From Actinomycetes bacterium (GTDB lineage: Bacteria > Actinomycetota > Actinomycetes > Actinomycetales > Cellulomonadaceae): a stretch of DNA of 5,946 nucleotides. The stretch spans positions 1 through 5,946 of the forward strand of contig JAEZZV010000201.1 in the NCBI GenBank assembly GCA_023418375.1, in the 5' to 3' direction. How positions within the stretch are numbered: the stretch's first letter is position 1; every line of letters begins with the position of its first letter. The notes below the pieces were generated by a model, which did not search any database, was not told the DNA's origin, and saw only the letters and a program-made list of their open reading frames with translations. Below, one piece after another: positions 5,711 through 5,946 of this stretch. The position numbers and the translations under genes are program-made.

Positions 5711-5946
5711 ATGACCGACGAGCGTCCCCCGGTGGCCGGTGCGCTGCCGGGGGACGCCCGCGTCCCGGCCGCGACCGACGTGGCGGCGCTCCTCGCGCGC
5801 GCTGTCGCAGCCTGCCGCCCGCCCGCGCCGTTCGAGCCGAGCGAGGCGCCCTTCTGGGACGACCCGCACATCGCCGCGAGCCTGCTGGCCGCACACCTGG
5901 ACGACGACGTGCCGGCGGCCAGCCGGTCGGGCGCCGAGCTCGACGC
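5711..5946 (+). CDS. N-terminus of probable class I SAM-dependent methyltransferase (3' truncated by window)
   Basis: The frame is open from the ATG at 5711, one base after the pntB stop, to the window end (78 complete codons). The visible motifs PFWDDPHIAASLLAAHLD (47-64) and AASR (69-72) resemble, from memory, the N-terminal region of a class I methyltransferase family whose members carry a pattern like FW.D..I...ML.AHL......ASR ahead of the Rossmann SAM-binding core. The core itself lies beyond the window, so substrate and activity cannot be stated. The first 23 or so residues are low in character, and the ribosome site is weak (GAGGG about 13 bases before the ATG), so translation may depend on coupling with pntB. 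An in-frame GTG at 5780 is an alternative start that would leave the stem-loop at 5722-5757 outside the gene. The open frame is clear; the family call is moderate. Confidence 0.65.
   Translation, partial: MTDERPPVAGALPGDARVPAATDVAALLARAVAACRPPAPFEPSEAPFWDDPHIAASLLAAHLDDDVPAASRSGAELD
5722..5757 (+). terminator. Strong stem-loop just after pntB, possible terminator or attenuator
   Basis: GCGTCCCCCGG (5722-5732) is perfectly complementary to CCGGGGGACGC (5747-5757), an 11-bp GC-rich stem with a 14-base loop, starting 13 bases after the pntB stop. No U-tract follows. The right arm can alternatively pair with a second GCGTCCC copy at 5760-5766, though with a very tight loop. It may terminate or attenuate the pntAB transcript, or protect its 3' end. 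It also lies within the first codons of the following ORF if that starts at 5711. Confidence 0.5.

Noticed and set aside
4078..5871. A 597-codon leftward open frame antisense to pntB
   Set aside because: Highly biased His/Asp/Arg/Gly composition, antisense to a secure gene, with no domain pattern.

Overview
This 5.9-kb window is very GC-rich with strong G/C preference at third codon positions. The gene content is typical of a high-GC actinobacterium; a polysaccharide-degrading soil genus such as Cellulomonas or a relative is plausible. That placement is an inference from base composition and protein style, not proven. The long ORFs antisense to the real genes are what such a base composition produces by chance.

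Left part (1-2552). The 3' end of a LacI-family transcriptional regulator reads rightward and converges on a leftward gene for a secreted, two-lobed beta-helix protein of the glycoside hydrolase family 55 type. The latter is probably an exo-beta-1,3-glucanase, although close relatives are often labelled 'adenylyl cyclase'. A GC hairpin region lies between the two stop codons. The GH55-like gene has an unusually readable control region: a sigma-70-type promoter with a perfect -35 box, and a 10+10 bp perfect palindrome directly over the predicted start of transcription. This is the layout of a repressible sugar-utilisation gene.

Middle (2553-2746). A divergent intergenic region leads into the next operon. 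It has weak hairpins, no promoter I can name with confidence, and an ideal AGGAGG ribosome binding site before the next gene.

Right part (2747-5709). A complete pntA-pntB pair encodes the membrane-bound, proton-translocating NAD(P) transhydrogenase, which uses the proton gradient to move hydride from NADH to NADP+. PntA is the undivided type (NAD-binding domain plus four membrane helices) and PntB carries the remaining helices plus the NADP-binding domain. Stop and start overlap, so translation is probably coupled.

Right edge (5711-5946). One base after pntB a new ORF begins. Its N-terminus resembles class I SAM-dependent methyltransferases and it runs off the window. An 11-bp perfect stem-loop sits inside its first codons and may end or attenuate the pntAB transcript.

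I see no mobile element, CRISPR array, RNA gene or evidently new multi-gene system. The most informative non-coding feature is the operator/promoter of the GH55-like gene.
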